Source: Scybalousia_A sp964639765 (lineage in GTDB: Bacteria; Bacteroidota; Bacteroidia; Bacteroidales; P3). Taken from it: a DNA stretch of 64,000 nt. The stretch is from NCBI GenBank assembly GCA_964639765.1, contig CAZXEN010000002.1, positions 58,353-122,352 on the forward strand, written 5' to 3'. This document shows, one piece after another, positions 1 to 8,877 of the stretch (its first letter is position 1; each line of letters starts with the position of its first letter). The notes under the pieces are model-generated. The model was given only the letters and a program-made list of their open reading frames with translations. It did no database searches and had not been told where the DNA came from. The position numbers and the translations under genes were made by a program.

Positions 1-825
1 AAATACAACACTGCTAAGCAACTTCATATAAATCAGATAAGAGCTTTGGGTTTTTCTGTGGAAGAATTTAAAATAGCAGACAAGACCTTGGAAGATTATG
101 AAAAGGAATGGTTCAAATCTTTGGAGGAACTGAAGAAATTCAATATTCAAAACACAGAATACTATATCAACAACGCAATAAACAACGGCGAGAAGATACT
201 TGCAGAAGGAGCTCAGGCAACAATGCTTGACATAGATTTCGGTTCTTATCCTTTTGTTACTTCTTCTTCCACCATAAGTGCCGGAGTTTGTTCCGGTTTG
301 GGCATTGCTCCTACATACATAGGAAGGATTTTTGGCACGACAAAGGCTTACTGCACAAGAGTCGGCAGCGGTCCTTTCCCTACAGAGCTGTTTGACGAGA
401 CAGGAAACAGACTTTGCGAACAAGGACACGAATATGGCGTAACCACAGGCAGAAGAAGAAGAACAGGTTGGCTGGATTTGGTAGCCTTGAAGTATGCCTG
501 CATGATAAATGGCGTGACAGATTTGATGCTGATGAAGATTGACGTAATGGATAATTTTGAAACCGTAAAACTATGTGAAAAGTATTCCATAGACGGCACG
601 CAAATTGATTACGTTCCTTATAATATGGCTTCTTCTGACATAACTCCTATATATACAGAGTTTGACGGCTGGCAGACAAACGTAAGCAAGGTGAGAAATT
701 ATGAAGACCTGCCTGTGAAAATGAAGACTTATATAAAAGCAATAGAAGATAAGACAGGAATAAGGGTTAGCCTGATTTCTGTCTCACCGGACAGAGAAGA
801 CACAATATTTAGAAACAATAAATAA
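1..825 (+). CDS. purA: Adenylosuccinate synthetase, C-terminal part (start outside window)
   Basis: This enzyme joins IMP and aspartate, using GTP, to form adenylosuccinate in AMP synthesis. The reading frame is open from base 1, so the N-terminal half with the GTP P-loop lies upstream of the window. What remains carries the family hallmarks: FGTTKAYCTRVGSGPFPTEL near its start, then GRRRRTGWLDLVALKYA and MKIDVMD, which build the IMP site and dimer interface. The stop at 825 is followed after 10 bases by the next gene. Identification is firm; only the true start is unseen. A TTG at 46 is just an internal leucine codon. Confidence 0.96.
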   Translation, partial: KYNTAKQLHINQIRALGFSVEEFKIADKTLEDYEKEWFKSLEELKKFNIQNTEYYINNAINNGEKILAEGAQATMLDIDFGSYPFVTSSSTISAGVCSGLGIAPTYIGRIFGTTKAYCTRVGSGPFPTELFDETGNRLCEQGHEYGVTTGRRRRTGWLDLVALKYACMINGVTDLMLMKIDVMDNFETVKLCEKYSIDGTQIDYVPYNMASSDITPIYTEFDGWQTNVSKVRNYEDLPVKMKTYIKAIEDKTGIRVSLISVSPDREDTIFRNNK

Positions 826-835
826 TACATTGGAT

Positions 836-1918
836 ATGAAACGTTTAGTTTTAACTGCAATATTGATAGGTGCAACATTGAGTTCATTTGCTCAACAGAA
901 ACTTCGCAAAAGTGAAGTTCCGCAGGAAGTCCGTATGGGTTTGGAGAACACCTACACAGATTACAAACTTGAAGGCTGGTATTTTGAGACCGGACAGTAT
1001 GTTGCCAACATCAATATAGACAATAACACCGGCAGAGTGTTCTTTACCCCAACAGGTAATTGGCAATATACCATCTTTGATATTAAACCTCAGGAACTGC
1101 CGACTCTTGTTGACAATTATTTCATAAATAATTATCCGGGATACCGTATCAAACAGTCACAGTATGTTGAAGATATGAGCGGAGACAACTACTATCGTCT
1201 CATAATAGCAATGAAAGGTATTGCACAGACAGAATATGAGATGATTTTTGATACAAGGGGTAAGCTGACTAAAACAAATGCTCCAGATCCTGACTATGTC
1301 AAGAAAGACTATATTGCCCGTCTGAATCCTGAAGCAATAGAATATCGCCAAAAGAAAATGGCTGAGAGAGAAGGAATTGAAGGAGAAGGAATATCCATAG
1401 ACTACGAAAAAGACCAGGCAGACATCAAGAAAAGCAAGAAAGTAGATGTTTCCACACCAGATGCTGTGGATACTCCAAAAATTCCAGATGAAGTAACTTC
1501 TGCTTTTAAAAAGAAATTTCCTCGTGCAGAAGTGAAAGAATGGAAGCAAGACGGAGAGAACTATCGTGCTGTCTATGACAGAAGAGGAACAGATGCCGAG
1601 ATACTTCTTATGAAAGACGGTTCAATTATTTCCACTACAACAAATATGGATAAGGCACGCTATCCGCGTTTGATAACAAAAGATCTTGCTCTTCGCTATC
1701 CTAAGGCCAAGATAGAAAAATTCCAGAAGATAGACTATGATTCAAAATACAAAAGGATTGTTACTGACAAAAAATTGGAGACATATTATTACATAGAGCT
1801 TACAGAGAAGATAAAAGGCAAAAACGACAAGAAACGAATAAAGGTTACCTACGACAAATCTTTTAAATTCCAAGGCTTGGCAGGCTCTGATGATGAATAT
1901 GCAGAAGATGAAGATTAA
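836..1918 (+). CDS. Exported PepSY-like repeat protein
   Basis: A 360-residue exported protein. The first 21 residues (MKRLVLTAILIGATLSSFAQ) form a signal peptide ending just before QK. The body is acidic and basic without cysteines. It contains repeats of the 'PxEVxxxFKKKFPxAxxxxWxxD' type (around residues 220-250), which resemble the PepSY-like/DUF2874 modules common in secreted Bacteroidota proteins; these modules are thought to bind or inhibit proteins. I take ATG 836 rather than the TTG six bases upstream. It starts 10 bases after purA and ends 14 bases before the next gene, so cotranscription is likely. The family call is moderately sure and the function unknown. Confidence 0.6.
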   Translation: MKRLVLTAILIGATLSSFAQQKLRKSEVPQEVRMGLENTYTDYKLEGWYFETGQYVANINIDNNTGRVFFTPTGNWQYTIFDIKPQELPTLVDNYFINNYPGYRIKQSQYVEDMSGDNYYRLIIAMKGIAQTEYEMIFDTRGKLTKTNAPDPDYVKKDYIARLNPEAIEYRQKKMAEREGIEGEGISIDYEKDQADIKKSKKVDVSTPDAVDTPKIPDEVTSAFKKKFPRAEVKEWKQDGENYRAVYDRRGTDAEILLMKDGSIISTTTNMDKARYPRLITKDLALRYPKAKIEKFQKIDYDSKYKRIVTDKKLETYYYIELTEKIKGKNDKKRIKVTYDKSFKFQGLAGSDDEYAEDED

Positions 1919-1932
1919 AAAGAAATAAAACT

Positions 1933-3600
1933 TTGCGTAATAACGTGACAGGATTTTCCAAAAGAATAAGACAATATGATACAAAAAATTGTAGGTTTGT
2001 TTTGAGCCTGCAATTTTTATTGTTATTTATCTGTGTTTTTGCTGTCAATATGAATGTGTCAGCACAAAAACAGATAGACTACAGTTCAAAAGTCGGCTAT
2101 ATCCGTCCGGAAAATCCCGATGACATGACGCTTATCCACGATGTAGTGTTTGTTCATGACAGTATGACGATGTATTGCGACTCTGCTATCTACAATAAGA
2201 AGGAAAACTATTTCTTTGCCTTTAATAATATAGTAATGATTCAAAAAGATACTCGCTTGACTGGTGATGAATTGCATTATTATGGCAATGAACGTGTGGG
2301 ACATCTTAGTGGCAAGACGGTTATTCTTAAAGACAAAGAGGTAACAATGCAGACTGATTACCTGCTTTTGGACAGAAACGACAACACAGTCCGCTATATC
2401 ACTGGTGCAGACATCTGGGACAATGAAAATACTTTGAAAAGTCAGGAAGGAATCTATTTTATTGATGACAAATTCTTCAATTTCTATTATTCTGTTGTGG
2501 TTACTTCACCTGATGCCACCATTTATACAGACTCTCTTTACTATGACAGCAAGGAAGATGAAGCTATTTTTCTTGGACCTACGCAGATAGACATGGAAGA
2601 CAGCATAAAGGTTCTTACAACTCAAGGAACCTACAACACAGAAACAGAAGAAGTCTATTCAGAAGAACGTCCTGAGATTTATACAAAAGAACAATATATC
2701 ACAGGAGATACAGTCTATTACCACAGAAAAGAAAAACGGGGTTTTGCTTTTGGAAATCTTTTTATGCAAGACACCACAAATGATATGATAACCACGTGCG
2801 ACAGTGCTGTATTGAACACTATAGACACAGTTTCTGTGGCTGTTTTGACAGGAAACGTACTCTGCAGACAGATAGACAAGGAAGACACTCTATATTTTCA
2901 CTCCGACACGCTAAGAATAGAAATGGACACAAACTATAAGGTCTATGATTTGTATGGTTTTCCTCATTGCAAGTTTTTCAGGGAAGATTTTCAGGGTGCA
3001 AGCGAATGGTGTCATTACGTAGTTGAGGATTCCATTCTCACAATGCTGGTTTCTCCTATGCTTTGGACAGAAAATTCCCAGATTTCTTCTGATACCATAG
3101 TCATGGAAACAACAGAAAAAGGAATAAAAAAGCTGTATATGTTTCCAAATCCTTTGATTGTGCAGAACTCCGACACACTGACTGAACAATATTTCAACCA
3201 AGTCATAGGCAAAAACCTTACAGGCTGGTTTGAAAAGAACAAAATCAAGTATGCGGAAGTTGTAGGCAACAGCGAAATAGTCTATTATCTTTGGGAGGAG
3301 AAGAAAAAACAGAGCCAGGATTCAACACTAAGTACACAAAACGACAGTGTTTCGGCTCAGAAAACAATAAAAGAAAAAGAACTCTCAGGAGTCAATATCG
3401 GAAAAGCCCGTCAGTTAAATCTTTATTTCAACAAAGGCGAGATAAATAAAATGACTGCCATAGACAATCCTGATTTCTATATGGACGATGATGAGAAAGT
3501 GCCGTTGGAAGTCAAGCGTTTGAAAGGATTTATCTGGAAAATAGAAGACAAGCCTTTGCAGCCAATGGATGTTTTCAAGAAAAGAGAACTGAAAAATTGA
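1933..3600 (+). CDS. OstA/LptA-like exported protein
   Basis: A 555-residue protein with a hydrophobic segment at about residues 22-43 ending in a signal-peptidase-like VSAQ. The body is a long series of beta-strand repeats (for example DVVFVHDSMTMYCDSA, DTRLTGDELHYYGNERV, TIYTDSLYYDSKEDEAIFLG) typical of OstA/LptA domains, which carry lipopolysaccharide across the periplasm. It is much longer than E. coli LptA, matching the Bacteroidota 'OstA-like protein' group. No in-frame ATG exists before the signal sequence; TTG at 1933 or GTG at 1945 must start it. A role in LPS transport is inferred from the fold; lpxC, lpxA and fabG also lie in this window but are not linked. Confidence 0.72.
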   Translation: MRNNVTGFSKRIRQYDTKNCRFVLSLQFLLLFICVFAVNMNVSAQKQIDYSSKVGYIRPENPDDMTLIHDVVFVHDSMTMYCDSAIYNKKENYFFAFNNIVMIQKDTRLTGDELHYYGNERVGHLSGKTVILKDKEVTMQTDYLLLDRNDNTVRYITGADIWDNENTLKSQEGIYFIDDKFFNFYYSVVVTSPDATIYTDSLYYDSKEDEAIFLGPTQIDMEDSIKVLTTQGTYNTETEEVYSEERPEIYTKEQYITGDTVYYHRKEKRGFAFGNLFMQDTTNDMITTCDSAVLNTIDTVSVAVLTGNVLCRQIDKEDTLYFHSDTLRIEMDTNYKVYDLYGFPHCKFFREDFQGASEWCHYVVEDSILTMLVSPMLWTENSQISSDTIVMETTEKGIKKLYMFPNPLIVQNSDTLTEQYFNQVIGKNLTGWFEKNKIKYAEVVGNSEIVYYLWEEKKKQSQDSTLSTQNDSVSAQKTIKEKELSGVNIGKARQLNLYFNKGEINKMTAIDNPDFYMDDDEKVPLEVKRLKGFIWKIEDKPLQPMDVFKKRELKN

Positions 3601-3649
3601 TGACATTTTGTCATATTATAATAATAAAGGTATAAATTTTGAAAACGTT

Positions 3650-4291
3650 ATGTTTAAACTAAAAAAACGTAAAAACAAAATGGAAACACAAGAAAAAAAT
3701 ATAAACGAACAGGAAGTGAACAAGGCAGAAAATACTCAGAAAGAAGAGACCACAAACACTGAAGAACAAGCAAAACAAGAAGAAAGTCAGGATAATACAC
3801 AGAACGAAGAAGAATCTGAAGAAAAAACAAAAGAAGAGACGACCGAAAGTCTTGGAAATAAACTTCTGGAAATAAATGACAAATATCTAAGACTTTATTC
3901 TGAGTTTGAAAACTTCAGAAAACGTACAAACAAAGAGCGTTTGGACCTTATAGAAAATGCTTCTGAGAGTCTGATTAAAGACATTCTTCCTATAATAGAT
4001 GATTTTGAGAGAGCTTTGCAGACATTGGAAAAAGAAGAAGATGAGAAAGCCCAAAATACAAAAGAAGGTATGACTCTTATCTATAAAAAACTTCTCTCAA
4101 CTCTGGAACACAAGGGGCTGAAACCTATAAATGCCAAGGGAGAAGTTTTTGATGAAAACCTGCATGAGGCAGTTTCCCAGCTTCCAGCTCAAAACGAGGA
4201 AGACAAAGGCAAAGTTTTTGATGAAGTTCAAAAAGGATATTATCTTAACAATAAAGTAATAAGATATTCAAAGGTTGTTGTTTCAATATAA
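3650..4291 (+). CDS. grpE: Nucleotide exchange factor GrpE
   Basis: GrpE is the dimeric exchange factor that releases ADP from the DnaK chaperone. The N-terminal 60 residues are a glutamate, glutamine, asparagine and lysine-rich coiled coil. The core follows, with the family signature ENFRKRTNKERLDL, then IDDFERALQT and a C-terminal beta domain ending KGYYLNNKVIRYSKVVVS. The stop lies 18 bases before dnaJ, a conserved pairing. The start is uncertain: ATG 3650 (used here) gives a basic MFKLKKRKNK extension, while ATG 3680 (METQEK) gives a more typical start. A TTG at 3608 is unlikely. Confidence 0.95.
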   Translation: MFKLKKRKNKMETQEKNINEQEVNKAENTQKEETTNTEEQAKQEESQDNTQNEEESEEKTKEETTESLGNKLLEINDKYLRLYSEFENFRKRTNKERLDLIENASESLIKDILPIIDDFERALQTLEKEEDEKAQNTKEGMTLIYKKLLSTLEHKGLKPINAKGEVFDENLHEAVSQLPAQNEEDKGKVFDEVQKGYYLNNKVIRYSKVVVSI

Positions 4292-4309
4292 ATTTAAGGA
4301 GTTTGTTTT

Positions 4310-5488
4310 ATGGCAAAGAGAGATTTTTATGAAGTCCTTGGTGTTGCGAAAAATGCCAGTGAAGATGAGATAAAAAAAGCTTACAGGAAGCTTGCTTTGA
4401 AATATCATCCTGACAGAAATCCAGGAGACAAGGAAGCAGAAGAAAAATTTAAGGAAGCAGCAGAAGCTTACAGCGTATTATCTGATAAAGACAAGCGTGC
4501 AAGATATGATCAGTTTGGAGAAGCAGGACTTGGAGACGGTGGCGGATTTGGTGCTGGAGGAATAAACATAGAAGATATCTTCTCCATGTTTGGAGATGTT
4601 TTCGGCGGCAGAGGATTTGGCGGCGGTTTCTCTGGATTCGGAGGAGGCTTTTCTGGATTTGGCGGACAAAGAGGCGGAAGCGGAAGAAGAGTAAACAAAG
4701 GTTCTTCGCTTAGAGTCAAGATGAAACTGACCTTGGAGGAAATTGACAAAGGAGTAAAGAAGAAAATAAAAGTAAACAAGTATATCCCTTGTTCTACTTG
4801 TGGCGGTTCCGGTGCAAAAGCAGGAAGCGGTATGGAAACATGTTCTCATTGTCATGGCAGCGGTGTTGTTATCCAGACTCAAAGAACAATACTTGGACAA
4901 ATGCAGACACAAAGTGTGTGTCCAAACTGCGGAGGAGAAGGGAAGATAATCAAAGATAAATGCCCTGTTTGTCACGGAGACGGCATAGTAAAAGGAGAAG
5001 ATGTCATAGAAATAGATATTCCTGCAGGCGTAGCAGATGGAATGCAGTTGTCATTCTCTGGTAAAGGCAACGCAGGAGCAAGAAATGGCATCGCAGGAGA
5101 CTTGATTGTATCCATAGAAGAAGAGAAACACGAGAATTTTGAGCGAGATGGCTCCAACCTTTGCCTGCAAACTTACATCACTTTTGCTCAAGCTGTGATG
5201 GGAACAACAATAGAAGTGCCTACGTTAAGCGGAAAAGTAAAGTTCAAGATTGAACAAGGAATGCAAAGCGGCAAGATTTACAGACTAAGGGGTAAAGGTC
5301 TGCCAGAATTTGGCAATCCTTACAGCAGAGGAGATTTGCTTGTAAGGGTAGATGTTTGGGTTCCTAAGTCTGTAACCAAGGAACAGAGAGAGTTATTGGA
5401 AAAAATGGATTCCATAGACAACTTTAAGCCAAAGCCAAATGCAAAAGAACGAAGTTTCTTTGACAAGATGAAAGATATGTTTTCCTGA
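4310..5488 (+). CDS. dnaJ: Chaperone DnaJ (Hsp40)
   Basis: The co-chaperone that stimulates DnaK ATPase and delivers substrates. All type-I domains are present in order: J domain (residues 1-70, with the HPD tripeptide in YHPDRNPG), a glycine/phenylalanine-rich linker (about 75-125), a zinc domain with four CxxCxGxG modules (CSTCGGSG, CSHCHGSG, CPNCGGEG, CPVCHGDG), and the C-terminal substrate-binding domains. The length, 392 residues, is normal. ATTTAAGGAGTTTG just upstream contains a rare good Shine-Dalgarno sequence (AAGGAG). It directly follows grpE. dnaK is not in the window. Confidence 0.98.
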   Translation: MAKRDFYEVLGVAKNASEDEIKKAYRKLALKYHPDRNPGDKEAEEKFKEAAEAYSVLSDKDKRARYDQFGEAGLGDGGGFGAGGINIEDIFSMFGDVFGGRGFGGGFSGFGGGFSGFGGQRGGSGRRVNKGSSLRVKMKLTLEEIDKGVKKKIKVNKYIPCSTCGGSGAKAGSGMETCSHCHGSGVVIQTQRTILGQMQTQSVCPNCGGEGKIIKDKCPVCHGDGIVKGEDVIEIDIPAGVADGMQLSFSGKGNAGARNGIAGDLIVSIEEEKHENFERDGSNLCLQTYITFAQAVMGTTIEVPTLSGKVKFKIEQGMQSGKIYRLRGKGLPEFGNPYSRGDLLVRVDVWVPKSVTKEQRELLEKMDSIDNFKPKPNAKERSFFDKMKDMFS

Positions 5489-5509
5489 TATTTAACCCAA
5501 AGGGCTTGA

Positions 5510-6076
5510 ATGTTGCTGTTTATTTCAAAAATAGAGAATCTGTTTGAAAAGTTTGGAAGAGACAATAGCCTGTCCAACAGAGAAAATATATCCGTCTTGG
5601 CACAGAAATTTTTGATTGACAACCTGAAAAAGCAGAACATTATCACAGATTATACCATTTGCAGGACGGAAAAAGGCAAACCGTATTTCGCAAACGAAGA
5701 TGGTTTGTTTTTTTCTGTCTCCCACACAAACGGTTACATAGCCGTCTGTGTGGATAAACAGGAGATAGGTCTGGATATTGAAAGCCTTAGGACAGATAAA
5801 ATCAATATCGCACAAAGATTCTTTCATCAAAAGGAAAAAAAATACCTTGATTCGCTTGCTGACGAGGAAAAAGATGCTGCTTTTACTCAGCTCTGGACCA
5901 TAAAAGAAGCCTACGTAAAAATGACAGGAAGAGGTATCGCAGACAATTTTGACACCGTGGATTTGTCTCCGGAAGAATATCTCTGCACTCAGAATTATGT
6001 CAAGCAGGATGCTGAGATTTTGTCTCAATATTCAGAAGAATATCGCTTGTTTGTTTCAATAGTAAGACGCAAATAG
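5510..6076 (+). CDS. 4'-phosphopantetheinyl transferase superfamily protein
   Basis: This enzyme transfers the phosphopantetheine arm of coenzyme A onto a carrier-protein serine. The 188-residue protein shows the Sfp-type signatures: VSHTNGYIAVCV, then IGLDIESLR with the magnesium-binding Asp and Glu, and WTIKEAYVKMTGRG carrying the catalytic WxxKEA motif. It begins 21 bases after dnaJ. As the only such gene in view it may modify fatty-acid ACP or a dedicated carrier; the sequence does not decide. A 10-bp hairpin follows the gene. Confidence 0.88.
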   Translation: MLLFISKIENLFEKFGRDNSLSNRENISVLAQKFLIDNLKKQNIITDYTICRTEKGKPYFANEDGLFFSVSHTNGYIAVCVDKQEIGLDIESLRTDKINIAQRFFHQKEKKYLDSLADEEKDAAFTQLWTIKEAYVKMTGRGIADNFDTVDLSPEEYLCTQNYVKQDAEILSQYSEEYRLFVSIVRRK

Positions 6077-6115
6077 GCTTTTTCCAAAGACAACAATAAG
6101 ATATAAAACCAAAAA

Positions 6116-6139
6116 GAATATTGTTTCACAACAATATTC
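6116..6139 (+). terminator. Hairpin after the phosphopantetheinyl transferase gene
   Basis: GAATATTGTT pairs perfectly with AACAATATTC around the loop TCAC, 40 bases after the stop codon. There is no strong T-run behind it, so it is a weak or factor-assisted terminator at best. It also separates the plus-strand operon from the tRNA genes coming the other way. Confidence 0.45.
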
Positions 6140-6200
6140 CCAAAATATACTAAAACAAAAATGATTATGAAAAAATTTATTACGATTTCATATCTCTATG

Positions 6201-6287
6201 CGGAAAATATAGGATTCGAACCTATGGTACAGTTGCCCGTACACTTGATTTCGAGTCAAGCCCAATCAACCACTCTGGCAATTTTCC
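6201..6287 (-). tRNA. tRNA-Ser (anticodon CGA)
   Basis: On the minus strand the acceptor strands GGAAAAT and ATTTTCC pair fully, followed by discriminator G, usual for serine. The anticodon arm is CTTGA-CTCGAAA-TCAAG, giving anticodon CGA. A long variable arm (GTGTACGGGCAACTGTACC region) and the T-arm with GTTCGAATC are present. The length is 87 nt, as expected for a class II tRNA. CCA is not encoded. Confidence 0.95.
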
Positions 6288-6390
6288 TTTTTCTCTACTC
6301 TCCAAACATTCACCTTCTTCCCCACTCTCCCGCTTTTTCTGTCCAAAGAACCAAACTCTTGTCCTACTATCCTATATCCCAACAAACAAG

Positions 6391-6465
6391 TAGCGCATAA
6401 GGGATTCGAACCCTTGATTTTGAGAATGAGAATCTCACGTCCTAGGCCAACTAGACGAATGCGCC
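6391..6465 (-). tRNA. tRNA-Glu (anticodon CTC)
   Basis: On the minus strand acceptor GGCGCAT pairs with ATGCGCT (a G-U pair at the first position) with discriminator A. The D arm is GTCTAGTTGGCCTAGGAC. The anticodon arm is TGAGA-TTCTCAT-TCTCA, giving CTC, which reads the glutamate codon GAG. The T arm is AAGGG-TTCGAAT-CCCTT. The length is 75 nt and CCA is not encoded. It lies about 100 bases upstream of tRNA-Ser on the same strand, behind a clear promoter, so the two are probably one transcript. The spacer (6288-6390) shows nothing else. Confidence 0.93.
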
Positions 6466-6483
6466 ATTCCTTAAATCAGAGTG

Positions 6484-6514
6484 CAAAATTATACAAAAAA
6501 AGGTAATTAACAAA
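6484..6514 (-). promoter_or_regulatory. Promoter of the tRNA-Glu/tRNA-Ser transcript
   Basis: On the minus strand a -33 element TTTG (6511-6514) and a -7 element TAATTTTG (6484-6491) are separated by exactly 19 bases, the standard Bacteroidota sigma-ABfr promoter. The expected start falls about 10 bases before the 5' end of tRNA-Glu. Confidence 0.75.
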
Positions 6515-6564
6515 GTTTTTCTCAGTTTTTTTTCTTTACTTTGCAGAAATTTTTCAAAAACGAA

Positions 6565-7515
6565 ATGACTGACATTATAAACTATTATTCCGAAGAAGAG
6601 ATAAAAGCATTGACCTCTTGTGAGTTGTGTCCTCATAAGTGCAGAGTCAACAGGCTTGAAGGAGAGAGAGGATATTGCAATGCAGATGCTGATATAAATA
6701 TCGCTTTGATATGTAATCACAAAGGGGAAGAACCTGTTTTAAGCGGCAAAAAAGGTATCTGCAACGTGTTTTTTTCTCATTGCAGCTGCCAGTGTATCTT
6801 TTGTCAGAACAAAAGCATATCCGACAACTCAAAACCGTGCAAAAACAACTATCAAAGTCTGAATGAGGTGATAGAAAAGATTGCCGAGGTATTAAAAGAC
6901 AGCGAAAACATAGTCGGTTTTGTTTCTCCAACACCTCATATTCCAGCAATGAGTGTTATCATCCGAGAACTTCACAAAAGAAATCTTTATCCTCGCTTTG
7001 TGTATAACAGCTCTGGATACGAGAATGTCAATATTCTAAGGACTCTGGAGGAAGAAATAGATGTATATCTCCCTGATTTCAAGTATGCAAGCAACGATAT
7101 TGCAAGACGATATTCAAAAATCAACGACTACCCTCTTCATTGTCTCAACGCAATAAAAGAGATGTACAGACAAAAGGGTTCCACTCTTATCACAGATGAG
7201 AACGAAATAGCGGAAAACGGTTTAATTATCCGCCATCTTATCTTGCCCGAACATGTGGAAGAGAGCAAAAAAGTATTGGAAACCATATCTATGGAAATAT
7301 CTTTTTCGCTTACCGTTTCACTTATGGGACAATATTTTCCACCTTTCAAGATAGATAAATACGAAAATCTGAACAGAGTGTTAGGCAAAGAAGAATATGA
7401 CAGCGTTGCCGAGCATCTCTATTCTTTGGGCTTATATAAAGGCTGGCTACAAGAACTTTCTTCAGTGGATAGCTGTATCCCCGATTTTGATAACGGCAGA
7501 TTTCTCAATCAATAA
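6565..7515 (+). CDS. PflX-like radical SAM protein
   Basis: A 316-residue radical SAM enzyme of the PflX/COG1313 type, related to pyruvate formate-lyase activases. The AdoMet cluster motif CxxxCxxC is in HCSCQCIFCQN (about residue 85). An N-terminal cysteine set, CELCPHKC and GYC, could hold another metal site. Downstream are the usual strand motifs (VGFVSPTPHIP, VYLPDFKYAS, IRHLILPEHVE). I start at ATG 6565: the TTG at 6541 lies inside TACTTTGCA, a probable -7 promoter element. The substrate is unknown and there is no glycyl-radical enzyme nearby. A terminator follows. Confidence 0.82.
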   Translation: MTDIINYYSEEEIKALTSCELCPHKCRVNRLEGERGYCNADADINIALICNHKGEEPVLSGKKGICNVFFSHCSCQCIFCQNKSISDNSKPCKNNYQSLNEVIEKIAEVLKDSENIVGFVSPTPHIPAMSVIIRELHKRNLYPRFVYNSSGYENVNILRTLEEEIDVYLPDFKYASNDIARRYSKINDYPLHCLNAIKEMYRQKGSTLITDENEIAENGLIIRHLILPEHVEESKKVLETISMEISFSLTVSLMGQYFPPFKIDKYENLNRVLGKEEYDSVAEHLYSLGLYKGWLQELSSVDSCIPDFDNGRFLNQ

Positions 7516-7528
7516 TCACATATACGGA

Positions 7529-7568
7529 AAAAAGACTTCGTTTGCGTTCTCAGAAACGAAGTCTTTTT
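7529..7568. terminator. Bidirectional intrinsic terminator
   Basis: AAAAAGACTTCGTTT pairs perfectly over 15 bp with AAACGAAGTCTTTTT around a 10-base loop. With A- and T-runs on both sides it can end transcripts from both the radical SAM gene (plus) and the LuxC-like gene (minus), which converge here. Confidence 0.88.
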
Positions 7569-7592
7569 CTCTTAAAACCAAGTTTTGGAAAA

Positions 7593-8615
7593 TTAAAAGC
7601 TTGTTTTATTCAGAAAATCCATAGTATCCACATTGTCGGCATAGTCATCTATATTCGGAGACTGAGCCTTGCCAAAAGGAACGGTTGGAATTCCGTCGTT
7701 GAACTTGAAACTGCCTGCCACAACACACTGCAATTCCTCCTTGTTTTCTTCAACAAAGGATTCTATTTCCTTTTTATCCTTGTAGAAACAGTAATTCACA
7801 ACACTTATAGGACAATGTAACTGTCTGTTTTCCTGCAGTAGATAGAAACCTACATCAATAACATTGACATTATTCATTTGAAAAACAGCCCGATAATAAT
7901 CATAATTATTTTTGTATTTATGAAAATCTGCTAAAAAAGAATATTTTTTAAACCTGTTTTTCAACCTTTCCATATCAAAACCTAATGGCAGGAACAGCAA
8001 AGAAACATTTCTGCAGCCTAAACCCAGATACATAAACACATCATCTTCCAAACCTGAAATATTATCTTCATGTGTAACGACTGCAATGGAAGAACGGCTC
8101 TTACGGATAATATGCGGACAGTTCCTGAAATAAGATTCAAAATACAGGGAACTGCTATTGCTGCCCGTGGCAATCACAAAATCAAAATCCTTTATCTTGT
8201 CTGTATATGAAATGGGTAGAAGTTCTTGTTTATTTATTCTGTTTAACAGAAAAGGTATCAAGACTTTGTCGTTTGAAGAAAGTTTTATCTGTACTTCACT
8301 GCCTGACAAAAGTCCGCAAAGAATATCATGGAAACTTACAGCAGGAATATTCCCTGCACAAACTATGGCAAGTCTCTTTCTTTTCTGCTGACAAGGATAC
8401 CTGTTTGCAAAGTTTTCCAGAATATCTTTCTGTAGCCAAGGAAGGAACTGCTGCAAAGCATACTTTGTATTATCTTCCAGAAACCATGGATTTTCACTTC
8501 TCACTTTCCTGTACATGGACAAATAAGGCTCTTTGTCCATATTCTCCTCTATATCCTTGCCCAACATAACCAAGGCGTTGATAATCTCTTCCCGTTTATC
8601 TGTATTCATACCCAT
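7593..8615 (-). CDS. LuxC-like acyl-CoA reductase
   Basis: A 340-residue protein of the LuxC/acyl-CoA reductase family, which reduces acyl-CoA to aldehyde with NADPH through an acyl-cysteine intermediate. Seen are the nucleotide-binding region AIVCAGNIPAVSFHDILCG (about 85-103), IKLSSNDKVLIP, FVIATGSNSSS, and GLGCRNVSLLFLP around residue 200, whose cysteine is the likely nucleophile. It is shorter than luminous-bacteria LuxC (about 480), as in other Bacteroidota members. There are no luxD/luxE partners; it stands alone between convergent genes, so bioluminescence is not implied. Confidence 0.78.
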   Translation of the reverse strand: MGMNTDKREEIINALVMLGKDIEENMDKEPYLSMYRKVRSENPWFLEDNTKYALQQFLPWLQKDILENFANRYPCQQKRKRLAIVCAGNIPAVSFHDILCGLLSGSEVQIKLSSNDKVLIPFLLNRINKQELLPISYTDKIKDFDFVIATGSNSSSLYFESYFRNCPHIIRKSRSSIAVVTHEDNISGLEDDVFMYLGLGCRNVSLLFLPLGFDMERLKNRFKKYSFLADFHKYKNNYDYYRAVFQMNNVNVIDVGFYLLQENRQLHCPISVVNYCFYKDKKEIESFVEENKEELQCVVAGSFKFNDGIPTVPFGKAQSPNIDDYADNVDTMDFLNKTSF

Positions 8616-8737
8616 ATAGTTTCTTTACTAACGAATTTTCTGTTTCTTTATTGCAGAGGATTATTCCTGCAGAAACAAAGTAAAAATTCCCTGAACAGCA
8701 AAGACTCACAATTCTGTGAGCCATGTGCCTTCTTGTG

Positions 8738-8822
8738 AAAAAACATCAAGACTTTTTTTTCTAAAATCAAGAGTTTACATAAAAAACATCAAGACTTTTT
8801 TTCTAAAATCCTGATGTTTTTT
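8738..8822. repeat. Intergenic ATCAAGACTT repeat cluster, locus 1
   Basis: Two near-identical 30-base units (8738-8768 and 8781-8810) each read AAAAAACATCAAGACTTTT then T-run and CTAAAATC. The second is closed into a hairpin: AAAAAACATCA (8781-8791) pairs with TGATGTTTTTT (8812-8822). It lies in the 262-base gap between two minus-strand genes and could act as terminator of the upstream M13 peptidase region or of the opposite strand. Three related loci occur in this window. Confidence 0.8.
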
Positions 8823-8877
8823 CTTCAACAAGAATAGTGCTTTATTCTTGTATGATATTTTTTTATGATTTCCTATA

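Noticed and set aside
6541..6564. TTG start for the radical SAM gene
   Set aside because: The TTG is part of TACTTTGCA, a probable -7 promoter element; the ATG at 6565 fits better.
7593..8615. Bioluminescence or quorum-signal operon from the LuxC match
   Set aside because: No luxA/B/D/E neighbours; the short acyl-CoA reductase form is common in Bacteroidota.
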